From Saccharophagus sp. K07 (GTDB lineage Bacteria; Pseudomonadota; Gammaproteobacteria; Pseudomonadales; Cellvibrionaceae): a stretch of 64,000 nucleotides of DNA. The notes below the pieces were generated by a model. That model was not told where the DNA came from. It searched no databases and was given only the letters and a program-made list of their open reading frames with translations. Positions 35,405 through 44,062 of this stretch are shown piece after piece. Both the position numbers and the translations under genes were made by a program. How positions within the stretch are numbered: the first letter of the stretch is position 1; every line of letters starts with the position of its first letter. The stretch lies in assembly GCF_014336955.1 (NCBI RefSeq), contig NZ_QRAI01000003.1, forward strand, positions 310,001 to 374,000, written 5' to 3'.

Positions 35405-36943
35405 GTGCCTGCCTCCTTAGATCCGCCCGGTCAACAAAGTGGCATAGGCCTGGACCATCCGCCTTCTATATCGCTGGATGACATACTTTACCGACCAGCC
35501 CACGTCACAACCCTGGACGAGTTTCTCGCCGAACCTGACGCCCGTCGGGCGCTGACATTTTGGTTTGATCATTGTTCGGATGCGCCATTTCCTGCAACCG
35601 CCGAACAGGCGCGCAATTTAATTGAGCACGCGATTTCCGAGTTGGACCACAAGATCAACGATCAACTCAACGCCATCATCCATCATCCCCGTCTGCAAAC
35701 CCTGGAAGCGAGCTGGCGCGGGCTTTGGTATTTGGCGGTGCAGATGGAAAGCGTCAAAAACGCAAAACTGAAGGTATTGGATATCAGTTGGGCTGAAATC
35801 GTGCGGGATATCAGCCGGGCGATAGAGTTCGACCAGAGCCAGCTGTTCCACAAGATCTACAGCGAAGAGTACGGCACCCCGGGAGGTGAACCTTACGGCG
35901 TACTGATCGGCGATTACGAAATTCAGCACAAACCTTCGGAAGGTCATCCTTACGATGACATAGCAACCCTGGAAGGCTTGGCGGAAATCGCGGCAGCGTC
36001 ATTTTCACCGTTTATCGCTGGCGCTGCGCCGGAGCTTTTTGGCCTGGACCAGTTTGCCGATCTGCGCCTGCCGCTGAATTTACAGGCGGTTTTTGCCCAA
36101 ACCGAATATGTCCGCTGGCGCAGTCTGCGCAATAAACCAGATACGCGTTTTATCGGCCTGACCTTGCCGCGCACTTTGATGCGGCGTCCTTACCGCACCA
36201 CCCCCGGCAGTTACAAAGGCCTGTTTTTTTACGAAAAGCTCGGCAAAAACAGTCAGCAACATTATTTGTGGGGCAATGCCTGTTACGCATTTGCGGGTAT
36301 TTTGATTCGCGAATTTGCCAGCGTTGGCTGGTTTGGCCATATTCGCGGTGTGCCGCGCGATCAACTCGGCGGCGGCATTGTCACGAATTTGCCGTGCGAT
36401 ACATTTTCCACCGACGCCGATGGTTTGGCTTACAAGCCCGTTACCGACGTAGTCATCACCGACTCCATTGAACGGGACATCAGCACGCTCGGTTTTGTGC
36501 CATTGTGCCAGTGTTATGCAACGCCTTATGTTGCCTTCTACAGCAACCCGTCGATTCATCAAGTGCGCCGCGGTACCAGCAAAGACCAGGAAATCAACGC
36601 CAAACTCGCGGGCATGTTGCAGCACGTTTTGTGCGCCTCACGCGTAGCGCATTACATTAAGGTGATGATCCGCGACAAAATCGGCTCCTTTATCACCGCG
36701 CAGGAGTGTGAAAATTTTCTGCGCGACTGGTTGTTCCAGTACACCACCGGACGTGAAGATCTGGATTGGGAAACCCAGGCGCGCTATCCACTGCGGGAAG
36801 CTTCGGTCAAAGTCAGCGAGCATCCATCAAAACCTGGCTATTACACTTGCGTGATTCATTTGGTGCCGCATTACCAGGCCGATCAAATGGTTTCCGAGTT
36901 GGAGCTGGTTACGGAATTGATTCAAGCCGGAGGAGGCAACTGA
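35405..36943 (+). CDS. Second TssC-like protein (TssC2/ImpD type)
   Basis: 512 residues of the EvpB/TssC family, clearly related to TssC but longer at the N-terminus and divergent. The shared segments are LEASWRGLWYLAVQME, IEFDQSQLFHKIYSEEYGTP, PYGVLIGDYEIQHKPSEG and FIAGAAPELFGLDQFADL. The start is GTG 35405 after a good aaggact; earlier in-frame ATG (35360) overlaps the hairpin. Rhizobial imp loci also hold two TssC-like genes (impC, impD). It could form mixed sheaths, a cap, or a baseplate-proximal ring. It overlaps tssE by 1 bp. Confidence 0.92.
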   Translation: MPASLDPPGQQSGIGLDHPPSISLDDILYRPAHVTTLDEFLAEPDARRALTFWFDHCSDAPFPATAEQARNLIEHAISELDHKINDQLNAIIHHPRLQTLEASWRGLWYLAVQMESVKNAKLKVLDISWAEIVRDISRAIEFDQSQLFHKIYSEEYGTPGGEPYGVLIGDYEIQHKPSEGHPYDDIATLEGLAEIAAASFSPFIAGAAPELFGLDQFADLRLPLNLQAVFAQTEYVRWRSLRNKPDTRFIGLTLPRTLMRRPYRTTPGSYKGLFFYEKLGKNSQQHYLWGNACYAFAGILIREFASVGWFGHIRGVPRDQLGGGIVTNLPCDTFSTDADGLAYKPVTDVVITDSIERDISTLGFVPLCQCYATPYVAFYSNPSIHQVRRGTSKDQEINAKLAGMLQHVLCASRVAHYIKVMIRDKIGSFITAQECENFLRDWLFQYTTGREDLDWETQARYPLREASVKVSEHPSKPGYYTCVIHLVPHYQADQMVSELELVTELIQAGGGN

Positions 36944-37440
36944 TGTCGCCAGCGGAAAAAGACCGCAATTTACGCGAATCGATTCTCGACCGATTATTCG
37001 ACGACGAGCCGGATATTTCTGTCGATTCGGAAAAAACCCGCCAGCGCAAATTGAAGGATTTGCGCAACAGCGTCCGGCGCGATTTGGAAAATCTGCTCAA
37101 CAGCCGCTTCCGCATTGTGTCTCCGCCGGAAAATTTAAAAGAGGTGGAAAACAGTTTGATGAATTACGGCTTGCCCGATCTGGCAACCGTCAATATGTTG
37201 GATGTGACCCGCCGGCGGGAATTTACTCGCAGCATTGAAAATATCATTCGCACTTTTGAGCCGCGCTTTAAAAGCGTGTCTGTGCGATACCTCGATAACG
37301 ACGAAAAATCCGATCGCACTTTGCGTTTTCGTATAGACGCGGTCATGTACGCCGATCCAGCCCCTGAAATTGTGGTTTTTGATTCGGTGTTGGAACCTGT
37401 ATTACGTGCCGTCACTGTAGAAGAATCGAAACATGGCTGA
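36943..37440 (+). CDS. tssE: TssE, T6SS baseplate gp25-like protein
   Basis: 165 residues with the gp25-like lysozyme-fold domain (RDLENLLNSRFRI, MNYGLPDLATVNM, REFTRSIENIIRTFEPRF). ATG 36943 overlaps the previous stop (tgatg) with a strong ggaggagg upstream, so translation is coupled. It is a structural part of the baseplate wedge near the sheath start. It overlaps tssF by 8 bp. Confidence 0.95.
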   Translation: MSPAEKDRNLRESILDRLFDDEPDISVDSEKTRQRKLKDLRNSVRRDLENLLNSRFRIVSPPENLKEVENSLMNYGLPDLATVNMLDVTRRREFTRSIENIIRTFEPRFKSVSVRYLDNDEKSDRTLRFRIDAVMYADPAPEIVVFDSVLEPVLRAVTVEESKHG

Positions 37441-39265
37441 CGAATTACTTCCGTATTACGAAAAAGAACTCGCCTTTATTCGCCAAATGGGAGCGGAGTT
37501 TGCCAAAGAACACCCGAAAATTGCCGGGCGGTTGGGCATTCATACCGACACTATCGAAGACCCGCACGCATCGCGTCTGATCGAAAGTTTTGCCTATTTG
37601 AATGCGCGCATTCAGCACAAACTGGACGACGATTTTCCGGAATTGAGCGATGCGATTCTGGGGGTGATGTTCCCGCACTATCAACGCCCTATTCCCTCCA
37701 TGTCGATCGTGCAATTTGTGCCGGACGAAGATCAATTGGACAGCCATTTTCGTATCGCGCGGGAAACGCTGGTAGAGACCGAACAATTCCAGGGCGAAAA
37801 TTGCCGCTTTACTACGATTTACGATGTCGATCTCTGGCCGGTAAAAATCACCACCGCCAGCTTGATCGGCCGACCTTTTGCAACACCTGGTACCGCGCAG
37901 GTTCGCGGCGCTGCCAGCGTACTGAAAATTTCCTTGCAGACCTTTAACGAGGCCATCTCGCTGCAGGAAGTTGCGCCGCAAAAACTGCGTTTATTTCTCA
38001 AAGGTCAGCCGCTTTACACCTACCCTTTGTATCAACTGTTGTTGAGCGGTTGCCTGGACGTTTTTGTCGCGGCCTCGGAAGGTGACACCAATCCCATTCG
38101 CCTGGGAAGCCACGTAATCAAAGCGGTGGGATTCAACCCGGAAGAAGGACTGCTGCCTTATCCGCCCAATTCCGCCATCGGTTATCGCCTACTGACTGAA
38201 TTTTTCGTTTTCCCCGAAAAATTCATGTTTATCGATATAGATTTACAAGGCCGTATTCCGGCCGATGCGCACAACCGCCTGGATTTTTATTTTTATTTCA
38301 ACGCGGCGGATATCGAACTTGAACACAACGTGTCCGCCGATTCTTTCGCGCTCGGCTGCACGCCCATGGTTAACCTGTTTCACCACAAGGTTGATCCGAT
38401 CAAAATTGATCAAACGCAGATGGAATATCAAATTATTCCGGACGCGCGCCGCCCTGTCGGCTACGAGGTGTATTCGGTAGAGAAAGTTGTTGCAACGACT
38501 TCATCCGGTGAAAGCAGCGAATATCTGCCGTTTTACGGTTTGACCCACAAAGAGCAAAACAATAATCGCCGCGCTTATTGGTACTGCCAACGCCGGCCGG
38601 CCAAAATGGGAATTTACGAAAGGGATGAAGGTACTGATATGTACCTGTCTCTGGTGGATCTCAATTTCAATCCCAATTTACCGTTTGATCGCACACTGGT
38701 GATCAGCACGATCTGCAGCAATCGGGATCTGCCGAACAAATTGCCTTTTACCCTCGACCACCCGCGCCTGCAGTGCGTCAACGGCGCACCGCCGTGCAGC
38801 CGCATTCGCTGTCTGACGCAACCGACCAGTACCATTCGCCCGCCGCTGAAAAATCGTGCGCGCTGGCGTCTGATCTCGCATCTGAATTTGAATCTTTTGT
38901 CGATCAGTGGTCAGGGCAATTCCACGGAAGCCTTTAAGGAAATTTTGCGTTTATACGATTTCAAGGAAACTTCCGTAACGCGCGGCGTGATCGAATCCGT
39001 ACAATCGGTACAGGCAAAACCCATCAGCGCGCCGCTGAATATCGACGGCCGCGCCACCATTTGCCGCGGGCTGGAAGTTGAAATTGAACTGGACGAAAAC
39101 CTGTTGACGGGCAGCAGCAGCTTCTTATTCGCCACCGTGCTCGAGCACTTTTTTGCCCTTTATTGCCCGATTAATTCATTTACCCGCACCCTGGTGCGCG
39201 CCAAAGGAAAAGAAGGATACCTGAAGAAATGTCCACCGCGATCCGGCGAAAAAGTTCTGCTGTAG
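37433..39265 (+). CDS. tssF: TssF, T6SS baseplate protein
   Basis: 610 residues of the VasA/ImpG family. The N-terminus LLPYYEKELAFIRQMGAEFA and IAGRLGIHTDTIEDPHASRL are signature segments; later VMFPHYQRPIPSMSIVQF, and the C-terminal CPINSFTRTLVRAKGKEG. It forms the baseplate wedge with TssG, TssE and TssK. It overlaps tssG by 37 bp, an unusually long overlap but with both reading frames well conserved. Confidence 0.96.
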   Translation: MADELLPYYEKELAFIRQMGAEFAKEHPKIAGRLGIHTDTIEDPHASRLIESFAYLNARIQHKLDDDFPELSDAILGVMFPHYQRPIPSMSIVQFVPDEDQLDSHFRIARETLVETEQFQGENCRFTTIYDVDLWPVKITTASLIGRPFATPGTAQVRGAASVLKISLQTFNEAISLQEVAPQKLRLFLKGQPLYTYPLYQLLLSGCLDVFVAASEGDTNPIRLGSHVIKAVGFNPEEGLLPYPPNSAIGYRLLTEFFVFPEKFMFIDIDLQGRIPADAHNRLDFYFYFNAADIELEHNVSADSFALGCTPMVNLFHHKVDPIKIDQTQMEYQIIPDARRPVGYEVYSVEKVVATTSSGESSEYLPFYGLTHKEQNNNRRAYWYCQRRPAKMGIYERDEGTDMYLSLVDLNFNPNLPFDRTLVISTICSNRDLPNKLPFTLDHPRLQCVNGAPPCSRIRCLTQPTSTIRPPLKNRARWRLISHLNLNLLSISGQGNSTEAFKEILRLYDFKETSVTRGVIESVQSVQAKPISAPLNIDGRATICRGLEVEIELDENLLTGSSSFLFATVLEHFFALYCPINSFTRTLVRAKGKEGYLKKCPPRSGEKVLL

Positions 39266-40344
39266 TCGAATTGTTGCTGCAGTCGCCCGAACTGGTGCCA
39301 TTTTTCCAGGCGGTGCGCCTGCTCGAACGTTCGGCCATTCTGCACAATCGCAGCCCCGCTGCAGTGCCGATGAACGATCGGCCAGTCGGACAATTTACGC
39401 CTCCGGCCACTGAAGTATTGCGCTTTTCCACCCATTTATCCCTGGGTTTCCCCGGCAGCGAGATTATTCGCATCGAACGCCAACCGGTGGATAACAGCGG
39501 ATCGCGCTGGCATGTCACCATAAGCTTTATGGGCTTGACCGGCTCAACCGGTGTTCTGCCCTTCCATTACACCGAAATTCTGTTTCAGCGCCTGAAGCTG
39601 CGCGATGAATCCCTGCGGGATTTTCTCGACCTGTTCAATCATCGAATTGTGTCGCTGTTTTACCAGGCCGGGGTGAAGTACCGCCTGCCGGTCGCCTACG
39701 AGCGCCATCAACTGCTGCAACAGCGGCGCGAGCGTTTGGACGCGCACACCCACGCCATTTTGTCGTTGTTGGGACTGGGCACCGATCATTTGCTGGACCA
39801 GCTCAATATCCATCATGAAACCCTGGTGTTTTTTGCCGGCCTGCTCAGTCAACGCACCCGGCCCGTCAGCGGCCTGCGCCAGCTGCTGACCTATTACTTC
39901 GACGTGCCGGTGGAAATTGAGGAATTTATTGGCGAATGGCACGATTTGATCGATGACGTGCGTTCACGCCTGCCCTATCCGGGCAATCCCCTGGGACAAA
40001 ACGCCTGCCTGGGCCGTTCGGCAATTTTGGGTAGTAAAGGCTGGTTCGCTCAGGGCAAAATACGGGTGCATATTGGGCCTCTCAATGCCGAGCAATTCCA
40101 GCGTTTCGCACCCGGTACTACCACACTGCGGCGTTTGAATGAGATCGTTAAGATGTACACGGGCTCAGAACTCGATGCGGAATACGTATTGCGGGTTGCG
40201 CGCCAGCACATACCCAACCGTATTCAACTGCGCCAAGCAGCACCGCCGACGATCGGTTGGGACACTTGGTTGGCCAGCGACACCTCCGAAGGAGAAAACG
40301 ACGAAACCCTGGACATCCGAGTTTCATCTGCGCGCCTGAATTAA
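39229..40344 (+). CDS. tssG: TssG, T6SS baseplate protein
   Basis: 371 residues of the VasB/ImpH family. Family segments: PEQVPFFQAVRLLER-like start (PELVPFFQAVRLLERSA), VSFMGLTGSTGVLP-like (ISFMGLTGSTGVLPFHYTEI), FLDLFNHRIVSLFYQAGVKY, and NQARLGR-like cluster (NACLGRSAILGSK). It stabilises TssF in the baseplate. It precedes tssH by 107 bp. Confidence 0.95.
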   Translation: MSTAIRRKSSAVVELLLQSPELVPFFQAVRLLERSAILHNRSPAAVPMNDRPVGQFTPPATEVLRFSTHLSLGFPGSEIIRIERQPVDNSGSRWHVTISFMGLTGSTGVLPFHYTEILFQRLKLRDESLRDFLDLFNHRIVSLFYQAGVKYRLPVAYERHQLLQQRRERLDAHTHAILSLLGLGTDHLLDQLNIHHETLVFFAGLLSQRTRPVSGLRQLLTYYFDVPVEIEEFIGEWHDLIDDVRSRLPYPGNPLGQNACLGRSAILGSKGWFAQGKIRVHIGPLNAEQFQRFAPGTTTLRRLNEIVKMYTGSELDAEYVLRVARQHIPNRIQLRQAAPPTIGWDTWLASDTSEGENDETLDIRVSSARLN

Positions 40345-40451
40345 ACGGCAGTAGTTAACCGGTAAAACGAAAACATAGAAATATGGAAATCGGTTTGCAC
40401 CGAGCAAACCATTCTTTAACACTCAAGACCAACAGCAGAAAAGGAAATCCT

Positions 40452-43133
40452 ATGATCAGCATCGACCTGAAGGCTCTCGTGGGCAAATTGAACGATCCCA
40501 CCCGCGCCGCCCTCGAAGGCGCCGCAGGCCTGTGTCTGTCGCGCACCCATTACAACGTGGAAATCGAACACTGGCTTATCAAACTTCTGGAAACCAGTGA
40601 CAACGACATTTCCGCGATTTTGAAAAAATACGAAATCAACAGCGGCCGACTGCTGCAGCAATTGAACAGCGAGTTGGATCGCATCCGCGCCGGCAATACC
40701 CGCGCTCCCGCCCTATCCCCCAATATCGTCGATCTTGCAAAAAATGCCTGGTTGTTGGCATCTGTGGAATTCGGCCACAGTGTGGCGACTTCTGCACATG
40801 TACTAGGTGCATTGCTGTTGGATGAAAATCTGCGCCGTCAAATCAACGTCGAGGAATTGCGCAAAATCGCGCCGGAATCTCTGCGTCCGGTTATTCGCGG
40901 AATTGTCGGCACAACAGGTGAATCCGCCAATTCATTGATGGATGATTTCGCTCCGGTCGATGATCCAAATACAGTGGCCGCGCCGAGCAAGACGCCAGCG
41001 CTGGATAAATTTACCGTCAACCTCACTGAAGCCGCCAAGCAGGGAAAAATCGACGCAGTTTTAGGACGCGATGAAGAAATTCGCCAGATCATCGATATCC
41101 TGATTCGCCGCCGCCAGAACAACCCCATTCTCACCGGTGAAGCGGGCGTGGGTAAAACCGCAGTGGTGGAAGGTTTTGCCATGCGTATCGCCGCTGGCGA
41201 CGTGCCAGATCCGCTAAAAGGTGTTGTGGTGCGCAGCCTGGATCTCGGCCTGCTGCAAGCAGGCGCGAGCGTCAAAGGGGAATTTGAAAACCGGCTGAAA
41301 TCCGTTATTGCGGAAGTCAAAGCCTCGCCAGTGCCAATCATCATGTTTATCGACGAAGCCCACACGCTGATCGGTGCAGGCGGCAAAGAAGGCCAAGGCG
41401 ATGCGGCCAATCTGCTGAAACCTGCGCTCGCACGCGGTGAATTGCGCACTATCGCTGCGACTACTTGGGCTGAATACAAAAAATATTTTGAGCGCGATCC
41501 CGCCCTCACCCGCCGTTTCCAAGTCGTCAAAATCGAAGAGCCGAGCGAAAGCAAAGCCATTGATATGATGCGCGCAATTTCGGTGATGCTGCAGAACCAT
41601 CACAAAGTTCGCATTCTCGACGAAGCCATTGTGGATTCCGTGCGCCTTTCCAGCCGCTATATCACTGCACGTCAATTGCCGGATAAATCCGTCAGTCTGC
41701 TGGATACTGCCTGCGCGCGCGTTGCCCTGAGCCAAAGTGCAACACCTGCGGCAATTGAAGACACGCGCCGTCGCATCACTCAGTGCGAAACCAATATTCA
41801 CTCCCTCGAACGCGAAAATGCCACTTTGGGCAATTGCGAAGAAACCATCGCACAATTGAAAAAAGAGCGCGAGGAACTGCAGGAAAAGCTGCAACGACAA
41901 GAAACCCAATGGGAGAGAGAAAAAGAGGTTGTTGCGCAAATTCACGAGCTGCAAGACAAAATCGAAGACGATTTTCAATTGTCGCGCCGTCCGGTCGACG
42001 CACCGGAAAATCAGGGCAAACAAGCGTTAACGTCGGAAGAACTGCAGGCCATCAAATCGCAATTGCATGAATTGATTGCCAAACTCGAAGACATTCAGGG
42101 CGAAGAGCCCATGATTCAAATCAATGTCGACAGCCAGGCAATTGCGGAAGTCGTTGCCAACTGGACTGGAATTCCGGTCGGCAAAATGGTGACCAATGAA
42201 ATTCAGCAAGTGCTGAATTTAGGTAACCTTTTGGGTGAACGTGTTATAGGCCAGCCCCACGCGCTGGAAGCCATCGCACAAGCCATTCGCACTTCGCGCG
42301 CAGGTCTCACCGATCCGCGCAAACCTATCGGCGTATTTTTTATGGTGGGATCGAGCGGCGTGGGCAAAACCGAGACCGCGCTGGCGCTTGCCGACCTGCT
42401 CTACGGCGGCGAGCAAAATATCACCGTGATCAATATGTCGGAATTCAAAGAGGAGCATAAGGTTTCCATGCTGCTCGGTTCACCTCCGGGTTATGTCGGT
42501 TACGGTGAAGGTGGTGTATTGACCGAAGCTGTGCGTCGCAAACCTTACAGCGTGATATTGCTCGACGAAATGGAAAAGGCGCATCCCGGCGTGCAGGATA
42601 TTTTCTACAACCTGTTCGATAAGGGCACCATCAAAGACGGTGAAGGCCGCGATATCGATTTCCGCAATACGGTTATCATCATGACGTCAAACGCGGGCGA
42701 AGAGCATATTCGCGCCATGTGCGCCGCAGCGGAAGAGCGTCCTGATCCGGAAACCCTGCTCGATAATTTCCGTCCACAATTGTTGCGCTACTTTAAACCG
42801 GCGTTCCTCGGTCGCACCACGGTTATTCCGTACTATCCGTTGAACGACGAAGATTTGATGAAAATCTGCGAAATCAATATGCGTCGTATCGAAAAACGCG
42901 TGCGCCAGAGCTACAACGCGAAATTCACTTACGACGAAGACGTGTTATTACATATTGTTGCGCGCAGTCAGGAAGTGGATACTGGTGCGCGGAATATCGA
43001 GAATATTCTCACCCGCAGCATGCTGCCGGAACTGGCCTCTGAATGCTTGAGCCGCATGGCTAATGGCGAAGAAATCAAAGCCGTTCATGTGGGATGTACG
43101 GAAGACGGCAGTTTTACCTATCAGATCCAATAA
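40452..43133 (+). CDS. tssH: TssH (ClpV), T6SS sheath-recycling AAA+ ATPase
   Basis: 893 residues, class I Clp ATPase. N-terminal ClpV-type repeat domain (MISIDLKALVGKLNDPTRAA), first AAA domain with Walker A GEAGVGKTAVVEG and Walker B FIDEAHTLIGAGG, a middle coiled coil (about 440-520), second AAA domain with GSSGVGKTETALAL and ILLDEMEKAHPGVQD. ClpV extracts TssC from contracted sheaths. Start ATG 40452 chosen over an in-frame upstream ATG (40383) because it matches ClpV N-termini and follows aaggaa. Last gene of the rightward arm, ended by a strong terminator. Confidence 0.97.
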   Translation: MISIDLKALVGKLNDPTRAALEGAAGLCLSRTHYNVEIEHWLIKLLETSDNDISAILKKYEINSGRLLQQLNSELDRIRAGNTRAPALSPNIVDLAKNAWLLASVEFGHSVATSAHVLGALLLDENLRRQINVEELRKIAPESLRPVIRGIVGTTGESANSLMDDFAPVDDPNTVAAPSKTPALDKFTVNLTEAAKQGKIDAVLGRDEEIRQIIDILIRRRQNNPILTGEAGVGKTAVVEGFAMRIAAGDVPDPLKGVVVRSLDLGLLQAGASVKGEFENRLKSVIAEVKASPVPIIMFIDEAHTLIGAGGKEGQGDAANLLKPALARGELRTIAATTWAEYKKYFERDPALTRRFQVVKIEEPSESKAIDMMRAISVMLQNHHKVRILDEAIVDSVRLSSRYITARQLPDKSVSLLDTACARVALSQSATPAAIEDTRRRITQCETNIHSLERENATLGNCEETIAQLKKEREELQEKLQRQETQWEREKEVVAQIHELQDKIEDDFQLSRRPVDAPENQGKQALTSEELQAIKSQLHELIAKLEDIQGEEPMIQINVDSQAIAEVVANWTGIPVGKMVTNEIQQVLNLGNLLGERVIGQPHALEAIAQAIRTSRAGLTDPRKPIGVFFMVGSSGVGKTETALALADLLYGGEQNITVINMSEFKEEHKVSMLLGSPPGYVGYGEGGVLTEAVRRKPYSVILLDEMEKAHPGVQDIFYNLFDKGTIKDGEGRDIDFRNTVIIMTSNAGEEHIRAMCAAAEERPDPETLLDNFRPQLLRYFKPAFLGRTTVIPYYPLNDEDLMKICEINMRRIEKRVRQSYNAKFTYDEDVLLHIVARSQEVDTGARNIENILTRSMLPELASECLSRMANGEEIKAVHVGCTEDGSFTYQIQ

Positions 43134-43151
43134 GCGTTTTTCATAGGATCG

Positions 43152-43189
43152 AAAAAACCCGACTGGTAACAGTCGGGTTTATTTTTTTT
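43152..43189. terminator. Strong bidirectional intrinsic terminator
   Basis: Perfect 10-bp stem aaacccgact (43155-43164) and agtcgggttt (43171-43180), loop ggtaac, followed by a run of T (43182-43189). An A-run precedes it, so it also serves the leftward operon, whose last stop codon lies at 43179-43181 inside the structure. Confidence 0.9.
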
Positions 43190-43460
43190 CGCGCTCCGAA
43201 TTCATTTCGAATTTTTCTTCCGGAATATAAGCCGGCAATACCGGATCAAATAAATCGCCGTACAAATTGTGCAGCACCACTCTTTGCTCGATTCTGCGTG
43301 TGCTTTTCCGATCCTGCCAAGGCACCACATAAAGGTATTTCGGCAGTTCCGTGTTCGCCCTGATTTCGATGGTTTCCAGCTGTATGCGGTCGTTGGTTTG
43401 CGCGATTGCGGTCGTACTCAGAAAACCAATTCCCAGCGCTAATACAACTAACGATTTCAT
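43179..43460 (-). CDS. Small secreted protein of unknown function
   Basis: 93 residues with a clear Sec signal (MKSLVVLALGIGFLSTTAIA, cleavage before QTNDR). The mature 72 residues include RIQLETIEIRANTELPKYLY and a conserved-looking VPWQDRKS, and end with an acidic/lysine tail. No family recognised; the TIxIxAxxELPxxLYxVPWxxxxx pattern suggests a periplasmic structural protein. It overlaps the upstream TPR lipoprotein gene by 4 bp, so translation is coupled, and closes the operon. Confidence 0.8.
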   Translation of the reverse strand: MKSLVVLALGIGFLSTTAIAQTNDRIQLETIEIRANTELPKYLYVVPWQDRKSTRRIEQRVVLHNLYGDLFDPVLPAYIPEEKFEMNSEREKK

Positions 43461-44053
43461 TGTGCCCCTCCCAGACTGCGCGACAGGTTTTCCACCCAGG
43501 CTTTGGTCGCCTCATCGTCTTGCGCCGTCTCCAAATAACGGTTGTAGTATTGAACCGCAGATGCCACGTTTTGCAGATAAATATCCTGCAGCAACGCCAT
43601 GTTATAGAGTGCATTACTGTATGCAGCATTCAACTGCAACGCGTCGGCGTAATGTTTTTCCGCCGCTTTAAATTTCCCCTGCTCCACCGCAAGAATACCG
43701 GCGAGATTATGGGCTTGCGGAATTTTGGGAAAGGCAATTAAAACCTTCTGGATGGTTTTTTCCGCTTCACTCCATTTATTTTGCTGATATTGGCTATAGG
43801 CAAGATTCAGCCATAACTCCGGTACATCCGTGCGCTGGCGCAGCAAACCCTTCAAGAGTTTTTCCGCCTCCTTTGGCTGCTGGTTTTGCAACTTGGATAA
43901 AGCGTCGCGATAAATTTCTGCGTGCACAGGCAACAGTGAAGTGATACTGGCGGAGGTTGCCACAGGCGCCCCGACTTGTTGTTTGGTCGCACAACTCGTC
44001 AGTAATAAACACAGAGTCAGGCAACCTATTTTCCAAAACGTTTTGACTAACAT
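43457..44053 (-). CDS. TPR lipoprotein
   Basis: 198 residues. Lipoprotein signal with lipobox LTSC (CLLLTSCATKQQ), then about four TPR-like helical hairpins (PELWLNLAYSQYQQNKWSEA, PQAHNLAGILAVEQGKFKAA, SNALYNMALLQDIYLQNVAS). Such proteins act as scaffolds in envelope complexes (as GltF, PilF). Ala follows the Cys, predicting outer-membrane sorting. It lies 9 bp after the 933-residue TPR protein and overlaps the small secreted protein gene. Confidence 0.85.
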   Translation of the reverse strand: MLVKTFWKIGCLTLCLLLTSCATKQQVGAPVATSASITSLLPVHAEIYRDALSKLQNQQPKEAEKLLKGLLRQRTDVPELWLNLAYSQYQQNKWSEAEKTIQKVLIAFPKIPQAHNLAGILAVEQGKFKAAEKHYADALQLNAAYSNALYNMALLQDIYLQNVASAVQYYNRYLETAQDDEATKAWVENLSRSLGGAQ

Positions 44054-44062
44054 TTTTCTATC

